Assembly: GCA_026129405.1 (NCBI GenBank)
Contig: JAHCID010000001.1
Location: 1,488,001-1,552,000, forward strand
Origin: a bacterium
Lineage (GTDB): Bacteria; Desulfobacterota; Binatia; DP-6
Direction: 5' to 3'
DNA length: 64,000 bases
Shown one piece after another: positions 1 to 8,354 of this stretch. A program made the position numbers and the translations under genes. Each line of letters begins with the position of its first letter. Within the stretch, counting starts at the first letter, position 1. Below the pieces are notes generated by a model that worked only from the letters and a program-made list of their open reading frames with translations, searched no databases and was not told the DNA's origin.

Positions 1-1
1 G

Positions 2-922
2 AGCTTCGCGCCCGCCGCCGCAGACGTCGGGCTCCACCGCATCGTCGTCACGGTGACCGCGCGCGAGGGCACGGTGTCGCGCGCGTGGTCGGTGCGCGTG
101 CTGCCGCCGAAGGCGCCCGAGCTCGTCGACGCCAGCCCGCGCGAGACGACGCTCGAGGTGCCGGCCCGTACCTGGCTGCGCTTCCAGATCCGCATCCGCA
201 CCACGCCCGCGGCGTCGCTCGAGGAGGTCGCCGTCGCGTGGAGCGTCGACGGCGTCGCGGCGGGCGAGGGCGAGACGCTGCGCTGGCGCCCGCCGCAGCC
301 GGGCTCGTACCGCGTGCGCGCGCTGGCGACGAGCAGCCTCGGCTCGGCGGTGGCGCGCGAGTGGCGCGTCGACGCGACGGTGCCGCCGCCGACCACGACG
401 ACGGCGCCGCTGCCGATCACGACGACGACGAGGGCCCCCATGGCGACGACGACCGCGCCGCGCGCGACCACGAGCAGCACGACGGAGCCGTGGCCGACGA
501 CCACCACCAGCACGGCGCCGCTCCCCGTCACGACCAGCACGACGGCGCCGCCCCCCGTGCCGCCCACGACCGTCGCTCCGCCGCCCGCGAGCGGCCCCGG
601 CGACGCCGAGATACGCGCGCTCCTCGACCGCTACGCCGCGGCATGGGGTCGCGGCGACGTCGACGAGCTGCGCCGGCTCGGCCAGGTGACGAACGACCAG
701 CAGGCGGCCGCGCTGCGCGCGTACTTCGCGAAGACGGGCTCCATCGAGGTCCGCATCGAGCTCCTCGCCGTCGTGCGCGACGGCGGTCGCACGGTGGTCC
801 GCTTCCGCCGCCGGGACCGCTTCCGCAATCCGGCGGGGGGCGTCGTCGACGAGGCCTCGCCGCCGCTGGAGAAGGACGTCGTCGAGGAGCCGGACGGCCT
901 GCGCTTCGGGCGGGCGCGCTAG
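2..922 (+). CDS. C-terminal part of a secreted or envelope protein: Ig-like repeats, Thr/Pro linker, SnoaL-like domain
   Basis: The reading frame is open from the first bases of the window, so the N-terminus is missing. The visible 306 residues begin with beta-rich Ig/PKD-like segments (HRIVVTVTAREG, then a second repeat ending GSYRVRALATSSLG). A stretch of about 75 residues of Thr, Pro and Ala follows, then a compact C-terminal domain starting AEIRALLDRYAAAW. That helix and the following antiparallel strands look like the NTF2/SnoaL fold. Similar Thr-rich linkers recur in secreted proteins elsewhere in this window (41335-42141, 42704-46360, 54779-57499), which supports an exported protein. 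The domain types are read from pattern, not from a search. The function is unknown. A GC-rich hairpin lies just downstream. Confidence 0.6.
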   Translation, partial: SFAPAAADVGLHRIVVTVTAREGTVSRAWSVRVLPPKAPELVDASPRETTLEVPARTWLRFQIRIRTTPAASLEEVAVAWSVDGVAAGEGETLRWRPPQPGSYRVRALATSSLGSAVAREWRVDATVPPPTTTTAPLPITTTTRAPMATTTAPRATTSSTTEPWPTTTTSTAPLPVTTSTTAPPPVPPTTVAPPPASGPGDAEIRALLDRYAAAWGRGDVDELRRLGQVTNDQQAAALRAYFAKTGSIEVRIELLAVVRDGGRTVVRFRRRDRFRNPAGGVVDEASPPLEKDVVEEPDGLRFGRAR

Positions 923-963
923 GGCACACGAAGCCCGTGCGCGGTGGCGCGCGACCAGGGCGT

Positions 964-980
964 GCGGGGCCCGGCCCCGC
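964..980. terminator. GC hairpin between convergent genes
   Basis: A perfect 7-bp inverted repeat (GCGGGGC, 3-nt loop, GCCCCGC) lies between two convergent reading frames. There is no clear U-tract, so termination is inferred from position and symmetry. Confidence 0.4.
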
Positions 981-1017
981 GGAGTCGGACGCCGCGGGCG
1001 GTGTCGGCGTGCCGGCC

Positions 1018-2661
1018 CTACACCCCGACGTGCGCCCGCGCGACGATGCGCCCGACGTCGACCCCGCGCGGCAGCGTGCCCAGCGCCTTGCCGTGCTCGC
1101 CCGTCAGCCGCGAGGCGCAGAACGCCTCGGCCACCGCCGGGTCGCCGTGGCGCAGCAGCAGCGACGCCTGCAGCGCCAGCGCCATCTGCTCGACCACCGC
1201 GCGCGCCCGGTACTCGATCGCGTCGAGGTCGCCGAGCCCGTCGCGGAGCGCGTCGACCGCACGGTCGAGCCGCGGATCGAGCCCGCCCGCCGTGCCCAGC
1301 TCGGTGAAGAACGCCTCGACGCTCTCCGGATCGCGGCCCATGGCGCGCAGGACGTCGAGGGCGATGACGTTGCCCGAGCCCTCCCAGATGCCGTTCAACG
1401 GCGACTCGCGGAACAGACGCGGCAGGATCGACTCCTCGACGTAGCCGTTGCCGCCGTGGCACTCGAGCGCCTCGGCGACCACCGTCGGCTGGCGCTTGCA
1501 CACCCAGTACTTGCCGACCGCGGTCGCGAGGCGGGCGAAGCGCTTCTGCGCGGGGTCGCGGCTGCCCTCGTCGTAGGCGCGGGCGAGACGCAGCATGAGC
1601 GTCGTCGCCGCCTCGGACTCGACCGCGAGGTCGGCGAGCACGTTGCGCATGAGCGCGTGGTCGACGAGCGTCTTGCCGAAGGTGCGGCGGTGGTGTGCAT
1701 GGTGGATCGCCTGCGCCACCGCCTGGCGGATGCCGGCCGAGGCGCCGATCACGCAGTCGAGACGTGTGTGTGTCACCATCTCGATGATGGTCGGCACGCC
1801 GCGGCCGTCCTCGCCGACCATGCGCGCCCAGGTGCCGTCCATCTCGATCTCGCTCGAGGCGTTCGACTTGTTGCCGAGCTTGTCCTTCAGGCGTTGGATG
1901 TGGATGCGGTTGCGGGTGCCGTCGGGCAGCCAGCGCGGCATGAGGAAGCAGGAGACGCCGCGCTCGGTCTGCGCCAGCACGAGGAAGGCGTCGCACATCG
2001 GCGCGGAGCAGAACCACTTGTGGCCGGTGAGCAGGTACTCGCCGCCCGGGCCGCCGGCGCCGGCCGGCACGGCGCGGGTCGTATTGGCGCGCACGTCGGA
2101 GCCGCCCTGCTTCTCGGTCATCGCCATGCCGAACAGGACGCCGCGCTTCTCGGAGGCCGGACGCATGCGCGGGTCGTAGTCGAAGGAGCAGACCCGGGTC
2201 TCCCAGTCGGCCGCGACCTCGGGCTGCGCGCGCAGCGCCGGCAGCACGGAGTAGGTCATCGAGATCGGGCAGCCGTGGCCGGCCTCGATCTGCGACGTCA
2301 GGTAGAACAGCGCCGCGCGGGCGACGTGGGTGCCGGGCCGCGGGTCGGCCCAGGGCAGGGCATGGCAGCCGTGGGCGACGCTCGTCCGCATGAGCTCGTG
2401 CCAGGCGGGATGGAACTCGACCTCGTCGATGCGGTTGCCGAAGCGGTCGTGGGTGCGCAGGACCGGCGGAAAGGCATTCGCGAGCCGGCCCCAGGCGTAG
2501 GCCTCGGGGGTGCCGATCTCGCGTCCCAGGCGGTGCAGGCGCTCGCTTGCCCAGCCGGCACCCTCGCGCTCGAGGCCGTCGCGCAGGACGGGGTCGGTCG
2601 CGAAGAGGTCGTAGTCCTCGAGCGGCGGGACCTGGTTCAGCACCTGGTGGGTCGGCGGCAT
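1018..2661 (-). CDS. Acyl-CoA dehydrogenase, AidB-like
   Basis: This 547-residue flavoprotein has the length and layout of the AidB branch of acyl-CoA dehydrogenases. The flavin-site signature MAMTEKQGGSDVRANTT lies at residues 179-195. The C-terminal helical domain has the TFGKTLVDHALMRNVLADLA region and an ECHGGNGYVEES motif. AidB in E. coli is induced by alkylation stress, binds DNA and has weak isovaleryl-CoA dehydrogenase activity; whether that applies here cannot be told from sequence. The start ATG at 2661 is the first Met of a frame whose N-terminus (PLEDYDLFATDPVLRDGL) matches AidB. It is divergent from the small gene at 2816 across about 150 bp that must hold both promoters. Confidence 0.85.
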   Translation of the reverse strand: MPPTHQVLNQVPPLEDYDLFATDPVLRDGLEREGAGWASERLHRLGREIGTPEAYAWGRLANAFPPVLRTHDRFGNRIDEVEFHPAWHELMRTSVAHGCHALPWADPRPGTHVARAALFYLTSQIEAGHGCPISMTYSVLPALRAQPEVAADWETRVCSFDYDPRMRPASEKRGVLFGMAMTEKQGGSDVRANTTRAVPAGAGGPGGEYLLTGHKWFCSAPMCDAFLVLAQTERGVSCFLMPRWLPDGTRNRIHIQRLKDKLGNKSNASSEIEMDGTWARMVGEDGRGVPTIIEMVTHTRLDCVIGASAGIRQAVAQAIHHAHHRRTFGKTLVDHALMRNVLADLAVESEAATTLMLRLARAYDEGSRDPAQKRFARLATAVGKYWVCKRQPTVVAEALECHGGNGYVEESILPRLFRESPLNGIWEGSGNVIALDVLRAMGRDPESVEAFFTELGTAGGLDPRLDRAVDALRDGLGDLDAIEYRARAVVEQMALALQASLLLRHGDPAVAEAFCASRLTGEHGKALGTLPRGVDVGRIVARAHVGV

Positions 2662-2815
2662 GGGACGACCCTAGCAGCTTTGCCGCGGAGCCGGCACGGG
2701 GACCGGAAGGTCGCGATCCGGCTGGCTGCCGCGAACCGACAGCGGTTGTCCCCACAAAAGTGTATGTAGGAACGGCACGCAGACGAACCGTCGCCAGGCG
2801 ACAGATAGGGGGCCA

Positions 2816-3187
2816 ATGACCGAGCACGAGGGTGATGAGCAGCAGCCGGAGCGTATCCCCGAAGGGACGCGTGACGACCTGCTGGACGCGCTTCTCGACG
2901 ATTGGCCGCAGATCGCGGCCACCGCGTGGGACGGCTGGCGGACCCGCGGGCGGGGCACCGTGACCATCACGCCGGGAACGGCGCCGACGATCACGTATCG
3001 CCCGGGCCCGCCGTGCGACTGCCACGGCGAGGCCGTGGGGGCGTACGATCCGGAGACGCAGGCCGTGGTCGCGGTGCTGCGGCGCGGGGAGGAGGTGGTC
3101 TGGGTGGAGACGTTGTCCGGGTGGCCCACGCCGCCCGATGCCGCGGCGGTGCTCCCGGCCGAAGCCCGGGACGCCACGGTGCAGTAG
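2816..3187 (+). CDS. Hypothetical protein, 123 aa
   Basis: A soluble protein with an acidic N-terminus (MTEHEGDEQQPERIPEG). It contains a conserved-looking strand-rich core TVTITPGTAPTITYRPG followed by a CDCHG motif, and then DPETQAVVAVLRRGEEVVWVE. There is no signal peptide or membrane segment. A purine-rich stretch (GGGGG) sits a few bases before the ATG and could be the ribosome binding site. I do not recognise the family. The CDCH pair could bind metal, but a single pair is weak evidence. A 9-bp GC hairpin follows the stop codon. Confidence 0.6.
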   Translation: MTEHEGDEQQPERIPEGTRDDLLDALLDDWPQIAATAWDGWRTRGRGTVTITPGTAPTITYRPGPPCDCHGEAVGAYDPETQAVVAVLRRGEEVVWVETLSGWPTPPDAAAVLPAEARDATVQ

Positions 3188-3193
3188 GTCGCC

Positions 3194-3227
3194 GGCGGGG
3201 GGCGGCCGCCAGAGCCGTCCCCCCGCC
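3194..3227 (+). terminator. GC hairpin after the 2816-3187 gene
   Basis: A perfect 9-bp inverted repeat (GGCGGGGGG and CCCCCCGCC, 16-nt loop) starts 7 nt after the stop codon. There is no U-run; the role is inferred. Confidence 0.4.
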
Positions 3228-3267
3228 GCTCGCTTCCGGGCGTTCGACGCCCGGCCCCGGATCGTCC

Positions 3268-4030
3268 GTGCTCGATGCGCTCGCGTTCTCGAGCCTGTGG
3301 GTGGCCATCGCTGCCCTCCTGCTCGCGCTCGTCACCACGACGGCGCTCGCTCTCCCGGCCGAGGCGCCCCTGCTCGTCTTCGTGTTCGCCGGCACCCTCG
3401 TGGTCTACGGCTGCGACCGGCTGCGTGACGTCGCGCGCGACCGGGCGACCACGCCCCGGCGGGCCGCGTTCGTCACCCGGCACTGGACGCCCCTGCTCGC
3501 CGGCATGGTCGTCGCCGCGCTCGCGGCGGCGGTCTGCGTGCCGGCGATCGGCACGGCGGCGGTCCTGCCCGCGGCGGTCGCCGCGGTGCCCGGCCTGCTG
3601 CACCGGCGGCTCAAGCACCTCGCCTGGAAACCCCTCTACGTCACCGCGGCCTGGCTCGCGGTGACGGTGGCGCTGCCGGTCGCCGCGAGCGCGCGCGGAG
3701 CGGCTGCCGGCCGCGTCGCCTGGGTCGGGGCGGTGCAGGGGCTGACGCTGCTCGCCAACGTCCTCGCCTCGGGCGTGCGTGACCGTGAGGGGCTCGCGGC
3801 GCGGATCGGGGCGCGGCGGGCGCTCGGCGTCGCGCGTGCCGTTGCGGCGGCCGGCGTGGTCGCGGCGCTGGCGGCGCCGGCGCCGCTCGCTGCGCTCGCC
3901 TGCCTCCCGCTCGCGACCGCGACCGTTCTCGTCCGCTTCCGCGCGGACGAGCGCTGGCATCGTCGTCGTCGACGGCGCGCTCGTCGCCGGAGCGGCGGCG
4001 ACGCTCGTCCTGCTCGCCGTCGTGCCCTGA
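3268..4030 (+). pseudogene. UbiA-like polytopic membrane protein, broken by a frameshift
   Basis: Starting from GTG at 3268, the protein reads through alternating hydrophobic segments. It has an Asp/Arg motif VYGCDRLRDVARDR in the first third, reminiscent of the Asp-rich motif of UbiA-superfamily prenyltransferases and their membrane relatives. Good membrane-protein sequence ends at RFRADERW near 3955. The same frame then becomes Arg-rich nonsense until 4170. A single extra base there would join it to the next forward frame, which reads IVVVDGALVAGAAATLVLL and stops at 4030, a natural final membrane helix. Either the gene carries a +1 frameshift or the assembly has a one-base error. Substrate and pathway are unknown; the neighbours give no help. 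Confidence 0.55.
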
Positions 4031-4061
4031 GGCGTCGCCCCGCGCGCGGCGCGGCGACGCC
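4031..4061. terminator. Bidirectional hairpin between convergent genes
   Basis: A perfect 9-bp inverted repeat (GGCGTCGCC and GGCGACGCC, 13-nt loop) begins right after the stop codon of the UbiA-like gene and ends 8 nt before the stop of the minus-strand gene. The position suits a shared terminator. Confidence 0.5.
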
Positions 4062-4069
4062 GGGGCCGG

Positions 4070-5959
4070 TCAGGGACGCGGCAGGGCGGAGACGGCGAGC
4101 GGGGCGAGCGCCCAGGCGGCGCGCGTCTGTCCGTCCGCCGCGCCGAGGCCGGGGCCGTCGTAGTAGATGATGCGGTCGGCGCGCAGGTCGTCGTAGGGCG
4201 GGGTGCGCGGATCGGTGTTCGGGACGGTCGTGTTGAGCCACAGGCCGCTCGTGCCGTAGGCGAAGGCGTCGCCGGTGCACTGCGTGACCGGCGGCGTGCT
4301 GTCGTCGAGGTAGTAGGAGACGACCGACGAGAGCGTGATGTTGGTCACGACGTTCGCCACCATCGTGAGCGAGCCCTGCGGCCCGGTGACCTGCTCCCAG
4401 ATCGCGGGGGTGGTCGGCACGCTGTCGGGGTTGCCGTCGATGGTGACGCCGCCCGGTGCGGCGCTGTTGCGGTAGGTCATGCCGATCGCCGCGGGCGCGT
4501 AGTCGAAGAGGTCCATGATGCCCGGGATGGCGTGCACGCGCAGGAACGTGCGGACGTCCTCGCGGCCGGCGTAGTAGACGTGCTCGCGCTGCGTGAGCGG
4601 CCCGCTGTTCGCGCCGACGTACGAGCGCAGCGCCCGCACGGGTCCGCTCTTGTTGACGATGAACGCGCCCTCGCCGTTCGAGAACGTCTCCTCCGTGCGC
4701 CCGCAGACGCCGGGCCCGAACATCGGCTTGTTGCGGTCGAGGATGTCGACGCCGGACGCGCCGCCGTCGGTGATGCGCAGCTCGGTCTGCACCCAGCGGT
4801 CGGTGAAGCGACGCTGGTACTGCGGCGTCGTGATCGACGACGTCTCGGGGTTCGGGCCGGCGTTGATCGCGTAGGTCGTGAGGTAGGCGCCCGAGGTCAG
4901 CGCGAACGTGTAGCTGACGTACTGCTGGCCGGCGCCCGGCGGCAGGGCGCCCGCGCGGCGGAACAGGTAGACCCACCCGGTGCTGCCGTCGAGCGGGTCG
5001 GTGATGGTCAGCTCGACGCCGCTGCCCGAGATCGCGCCCGGCGGCGTGCCGAGGACGAGCGGGGCACGGTCGCCGGCGTCGGCCGCCATGAAGACCAGCT
5101 CGTCGTCGGTGTCGAAGGTCGGGACCGGATCGGCGCCGGCGAAGGTGCCCGCGTCGGCGTAGCCGAGCGTGGTGATGCCGCCGCCGAAGCTCGCGTTGCC
5201 CTTGTAGACGGTGGTGAAGTTCAGCGTCTTGCGCTCGTCGATCTGGACCGGGATCTGTGTCCAGCCCGGCGCCCAGCGGAAGGCGACGACGTCGTCCGGC
5301 AGGGCGCCGACGAGCGTCGGCACGTCGGCCCCGGTGAGGACGACCGGATCGTCCGGGCGGGCGAGCGTGCCGCTGCCGCCGACCTCGCAGTTGGCCAGCG
5401 ACGACGCCGGGGCCTTCTTGCCGAGGAACTGGCCCGGCAGGTCGCGCGCGACGCTCGCGCCCTCGAAGCGCACGCAGCTGCGCAGCGAGCCGGTGGTGAG
5501 GCGCACCGTCACCGCGCCCTGCGCGCCGGTGAGCGCGAGGCCGGCGTCCTTGGCGACGACCTTCACGAGCTTGCCCTGCTTGAGGATCGTCGTCTTCACC
5601 GGCGTCGGACCGCCGGGTGCGGACGCGTTCACGTACTTGTAGATGTCGACCTTGCCGTCGGTCACCTTCCAGCCCGGCTTGCCGATCCCGGGCGGGATCA
5701 GGAACGCGCCGCCGACCGAGTCGGCGTCGGAGAAGAGCTCGAGCAGGGCGCCGCCGGGGCTGCCGGACGCCGGATCGTCGGCGCCGCCGATGGCGGGGAA
5801 GAGGAACGCCGGGTCCTTCGAGAGGAACACCAGCGAGGCCTTGCCGGAGGGCGAGCGCTTCAGGAGCAGCTTCACGGCGGAGATCGGCTGATCGACGGCA
5901 CCGGCCACCGTGCTCGAGAGCACGAGACCGGCGAGCACCATCACACGCAGAGCACGCAT
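4070..5959 (-). CDS. Large secreted protein of unknown function, 629 aa
   Basis: A clear Sec signal peptide (MRALRVMVLAGLVLSSTVAGAV) is followed by a long beta-rich extracytoplasmic protein with no membrane helix. Residues roughly 25-200 contain repeated strand patterns and two separated Cys residues. The middle (roughly 205-460) contains FRWAPGWTQIPVQIDERKT and a DTDDELVFMA segment with an acidic cluster that could bind calcium. The C-terminal part has YYAGREDVRTFLRVHAIPG and ends without an anchor. I do not recognise an enzyme family. It is probably monocistronic: convergent with the broken UbiA-like gene and about 130 bp away from the Mla operon. Confidence 0.65.
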   Translation of the reverse strand: MRALRVMVLAGLVLSSTVAGAVDQPISAVKLLLKRSPSGKASLVFLSKDPAFLFPAIGGADDPASGSPGGALLELFSDADSVGGAFLIPPGIGKPGWKVTDGKVDIYKYVNASAPGGPTPVKTTILKQGKLVKVVAKDAGLALTGAQGAVTVRLTTGSLRSCVRFEGASVARDLPGQFLGKKAPASSLANCEVGGSGTLARPDDPVVLTGADVPTLVGALPDDVVAFRWAPGWTQIPVQIDERKTLNFTTVYKGNASFGGGITTLGYADAGTFAGADPVPTFDTDDELVFMAADAGDRAPLVLGTPPGAISGSGVELTITDPLDGSTGWVYLFRRAGALPPGAGQQYVSYTFALTSGAYLTTYAINAGPNPETSSITTPQYQRRFTDRWVQTELRITDGGASGVDILDRNKPMFGPGVCGRTEETFSNGEGAFIVNKSGPVRALRSYVGANSGPLTQREHVYYAGREDVRTFLRVHAIPGIMDLFDYAPAAIGMTYRNSAAPGGVTIDGNPDSVPTTPAIWEQVTGPQGSLTMVANVVTNITLSSVVSYYLDDSTPPVTQCTGDAFAYGTSGLWLNTTVPNTDPRTPPYDDLRADRIIYYDGPGLGAADGQTRAAWALAPLAVSALPRP

Positions 5960-6088
5960 GGTGCGCAGGCTCGCATCCGCCCCGGAGGTGTCTCAAGGAA
6001 AATCCGATGCGCGGCCGGTTCGCGGCGTGCACATGTGCCGCGGCGGGCCGCGATCGTCCCCCGATCCGGTGCTCGTGCCGCGCCGCGT

Positions 6089-6676
6089 TCAGCGCGGGCG
6101 CGACGGCAGCGCGGCGGAGGTGGCCTGTGCGACCTGCGTCACGACGGCGCCCAGCGCCGCGCCCATCGCGTCGGCGATCGCCGCCGGGTCCGCGTCGGCC
6201 AACGGCTCCTCGGCGCTGAACGTGCGATCGAGCCCGGCGGCGCCCGCGTCCGCCAGGGATGCGCGCACCGTGACCAGCGCGGCACGGCGGGGCCGCAGCA
6301 CCTCGTCGAACGCGAGTACCTCGACTCGCAGCGCGGGTGCGTGGGCGTCGTCGGTGAGACGGATACCGGGCGTGCGTTCCAGCTCCGCGCGCAGGGCCTC
6401 CTCGACGTAGGTGGCCGGCATGCGTCGCCAGCGCCGCTGCTCGTAGAGCCCGGACTCGACCGGCGAGGTGCGCCAGGCCATGCGCTCGCGCAGGAACGGG
6501 ATCGCCCGCACGCTGCGCAGGCGCAGCGGCCGGCCGGTGGCGGCGGGCGGCGGATCGTCGTCCGCCGCGAGCAGGGGCGAGCCCGGCTCGTACCAGCGCG
6601 TCGGCGCCTCGGCGCGGAAGAGGCAGCCGGAGGCGAGGACGAGGAGAAGCAGCGCGGCGTGCGAGGGTGCGGTCAT
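6089..6676 (-). CDS. Mla/Pqi-type auxiliary lipoprotein (ABC-type transport auxiliary family)
   Basis: The start ATG at 6676 gives a 195-residue protein with a lipoprotein signal peptide whose lipobox ends in SGC (Cys18). The mature part looks like the ABC_trans_aux/PqiC fold: LRLRSVRAIPFLRERMAWR, then YVEEALRAELERTPGIRLTDD, then VEVLAFDEVL. Family members are periplasmic lipoproteins that work with MCE-domain proteins in lipid traffic between the membranes. The start overlaps the stop codon of the MCE gene in an ATGA arrangement, so the two are translationally coupled. It is the last gene of the operon. No outer-membrane-sorting residue can be judged with certainty. Confidence 0.75.
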   Translation of the reverse strand: MTAPSHAALLLLVLASGCLFRAEAPTRWYEPGSPLLAADDDPPPAATGRPLRLRSVRAIPFLRERMAWRTSPVESGLYEQRRWRRMPATYVEEALRAELERTPGIRLTDDAHAPALRVEVLAFDEVLRPRRAALVTVRASLADAGAAGLDRTFSAEEPLADADPAAIADAMGAALGAVVTQVAQATSAALPSRPR

Positions 6677-7602
6677 GGACGCCTCGTCGAGCTGGGCGCG
6701 GCGTCGGCGGGCACGCCGCGCAGGAGCCGGCTCGGATCGCGCTCGAGCGAGTCGGCCAGGGTGCGGACGGCGTCGAGCGTCTCGCGCAGCGCCACGAGGC
6801 TCGCGCGCAGCTCGTCGCGGGCGTCGCCGATGCCGTCGGCGGCCGAGCCGACGCTGTCGGCCGCCGTGCCGACGCTGGTCGAGGCGCCGCGCAGCGCCGT
6901 CGTCGTCTCGCCGAGACGCGCGCCGGTGATCGCGCCCTCGAGCCGATCCGCCGCGTGCGCCAGGCGGACGAGGAGCTGCTGGAACGCGCCGTCGCCCGAC
7001 TGCAGCTGGGTGGCGAGGCCGTCGATCGCGCCCAGCGTCTTGCGCAGGTCCGCCAGAGCGACGCCGGCCTGCTCCTCGAGCGCCGGGAAGCGGTCGAGGA
7101 TCTCCGTCACCGAGGTCTCGAGGCTCTTCAGCGTCGACTCCGCCGAGGGGACGTAGTTCGGCGGTACGGGGAAGGAGAGCTGGGGCGGCGGGAACTTGGC
7201 CGGATCGACGAAGTCGGTCTGCAGGAAGCGCACGCCGGTGATGCCCGCCGACGCCAGCCGCACGCGCAGGTTCGGGTCGAGGAACTGCTCGTCCGGCTCC
7301 GGCGCGCGGGCGCGCAGGCCGAGGCGCGCGAGGACGTCGACGTAGATGTCGGCGGTGACCTGCACGTGGCGGTGGTCGGGCGCCACCGTGATGTCGGTGA
7401 CGTTGCCCAGCGTGACGCCGCGGAACTTCACCGGCGAGCCGACCTCGAGCCCCTGCACCGACTCGTCGAAGTAGGTGACGACCGGGAAGGCGTCGCGATC
7501 GAGGCGGCGTGCGCCGAGCCAGAAGACGACCCCCACGAGCGTCGCCACCGTGACGACGACGAAGAGGCCGAGCTTCCAGTGGTTGGTGGCGGTGCCCGCC
7601 AT
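6673..7602 (-). CDS. mlaD: MlaD-like MCE-domain substrate-binding protein
   Basis: A 309-residue protein with one N-terminal transmembrane helix (residues about 9-28, LGLFVVVTVATLVGVVFWLG) and a single MCE domain (about 38-120) containing the typical VQGLEVGSPVKFRGVTLGNV stretch. The remaining C-terminal half is predicted helical and coiled, with repeated SVGTAADSVGSAAD-type heptads. MCE proteins form hexameric rings that pass phospholipids between inner and outer membranes. Its start overlaps the stop of the ATPase gene by one base and its stop overlaps the lipoprotein gene, so this is a tight operon. It is longer than E. coli MlaD (183 aa), which resembles the longer deltaproteobacterial forms. 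Confidence 0.85.
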   Translation of the reverse strand: MAGTATNHWKLGLFVVVTVATLVGVVFWLGARRLDRDAFPVVTYFDESVQGLEVGSPVKFRGVTLGNVTDITVAPDHRHVQVTADIYVDVLARLGLRARAPEPDEQFLDPNLRVRLASAGITGVRFLQTDFVDPAKFPPPQLSFPVPPNYVPSAESTLKSLETSVTEILDRFPALEEQAGVALADLRKTLGAIDGLATQLQSGDGAFQQLLVRLAHAADRLEGAITGARLGETTTALRGASTSVGTAADSVGSAADGIGDARDELRASLVALRETLDAVRTLADSLERDPSRLLRGVPADAAPSSTRRP

Positions 7603-8354
7603 CAGGCCGCGGTCCGGGGCTTGCGGTTGAGGAAGGCGCGTACCTGCGGGTCGTCGGCATGGTCGCGCAGCTCGGCGGGATTGCCGCGTGCGATGATGCC
7701 GCGCGTCCCGTGATCGACGAGGATGCAGTCGCGAACGATCGCGAAGATGCTGGGCAGCTCGTGCGTGACGATGACGGTGGTCATGCCCAGCGCCCGGTTC
7801 AGGGTCAAGATGAGCTCGTCCAGCTCGACGGCGCTGATCGGGTCGAGGCCGGCCGACGGCTCGTCGAGGAAGAGCAGCGGCGGGTCGAGCGCCAGCGCGC
7901 GGGCGATGCCGGCGCGCTTCTTCATGCCGCCCGAGATCTCGGCGGGCAGGTGGTTCTCGAAGCCCTCGAGGCCGACCAGCCGCAGCTTGGCGCGGACGAC
8001 CGTGTCGACGGCGTCGGCGTCGAGGCCGGTCCAGCGGCGCAGCGGCAGGCCGACGTTCTGCGCCAGCGTCATCGAGCCGAACAGCGCCGCCGACTGGAAG
8101 AGGACGCCGTAGCGCGGCAGATCGTCGGACTGCGCCGGCGGCGCGCCATCGACGAGGAGCGTGCCGGCGAGGATCGGGTCGAGGCCGATGAGGGCGCGCA
8201 GCAGCGTCGACTTGCCGCTGCCGCTGCCGCCGAGGATCGCGAAGACCGTGCCCGGCGACACGGTGAAGTCGAGGCTCTCGAGGATCACCGTCTCGCCGTA
8301 GCCGACGGCGACGCCGCGCGCGTCGATGATCGGGACGTCAGCGTCCGAAGGCAT
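7602..8354 (-). CDS. mlaF: MlaF-like ABC transporter ATPase
   Basis: A 250-residue ATP-binding subunit. Walker A is GGSGSGKST, the signature motif is ISGGMKKRAGIARAL and Walker B is LLFLDEPSAGLDP; the switch His follows in VIVTHEL. The SGGMKKR form of the signature is characteristic of the MlaF/Ttg2A branch. It powers the MlaE permease for phospholipid or related lipid transport. The ATG at 8354 lies 17 bp inside the upstream permease gene, another sign of coupling. No C-terminal regulatory extension such as the MlaB-contacting tail of E. coli can be judged from sequence alone. Confidence 0.9.
   Translation of the reverse strand: MPSDADVPIIDARGVAVGYGETVILESLDFTVSPGTVFAILGGSGSGKSTLLRALIGLDPILAGTLLVDGAPPAQSDDLPRYGVLFQSAALFGSMTLAQNVGLPLRRWTGLDADAVDTVVRAKLRLVGLEGFENHLPAEISGGMKKRAGIARALALDPPLLFLDEPSAGLDPISAVELDELILTLNRALGMTTVIVTHELPSIFAIVRDCILVDHGTRGIIARGNPAELRDHADDPQVRAFLNRKPRTAA

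Noticed and set aside
390-600. Tandem ACG-rich tract as a possible CRISPR or satellite
   Set aside because: It is in frame and encodes Thr/Pro linkers with irregular units; no spacer-repeat structure.
85-2769. 894-codon open frame on the plus strand
   Set aside because: Arg/Ala/Gly/His-rich shadow of the AidB-like gene and of the first gene; no domain-like order. High GC removes stop codons.
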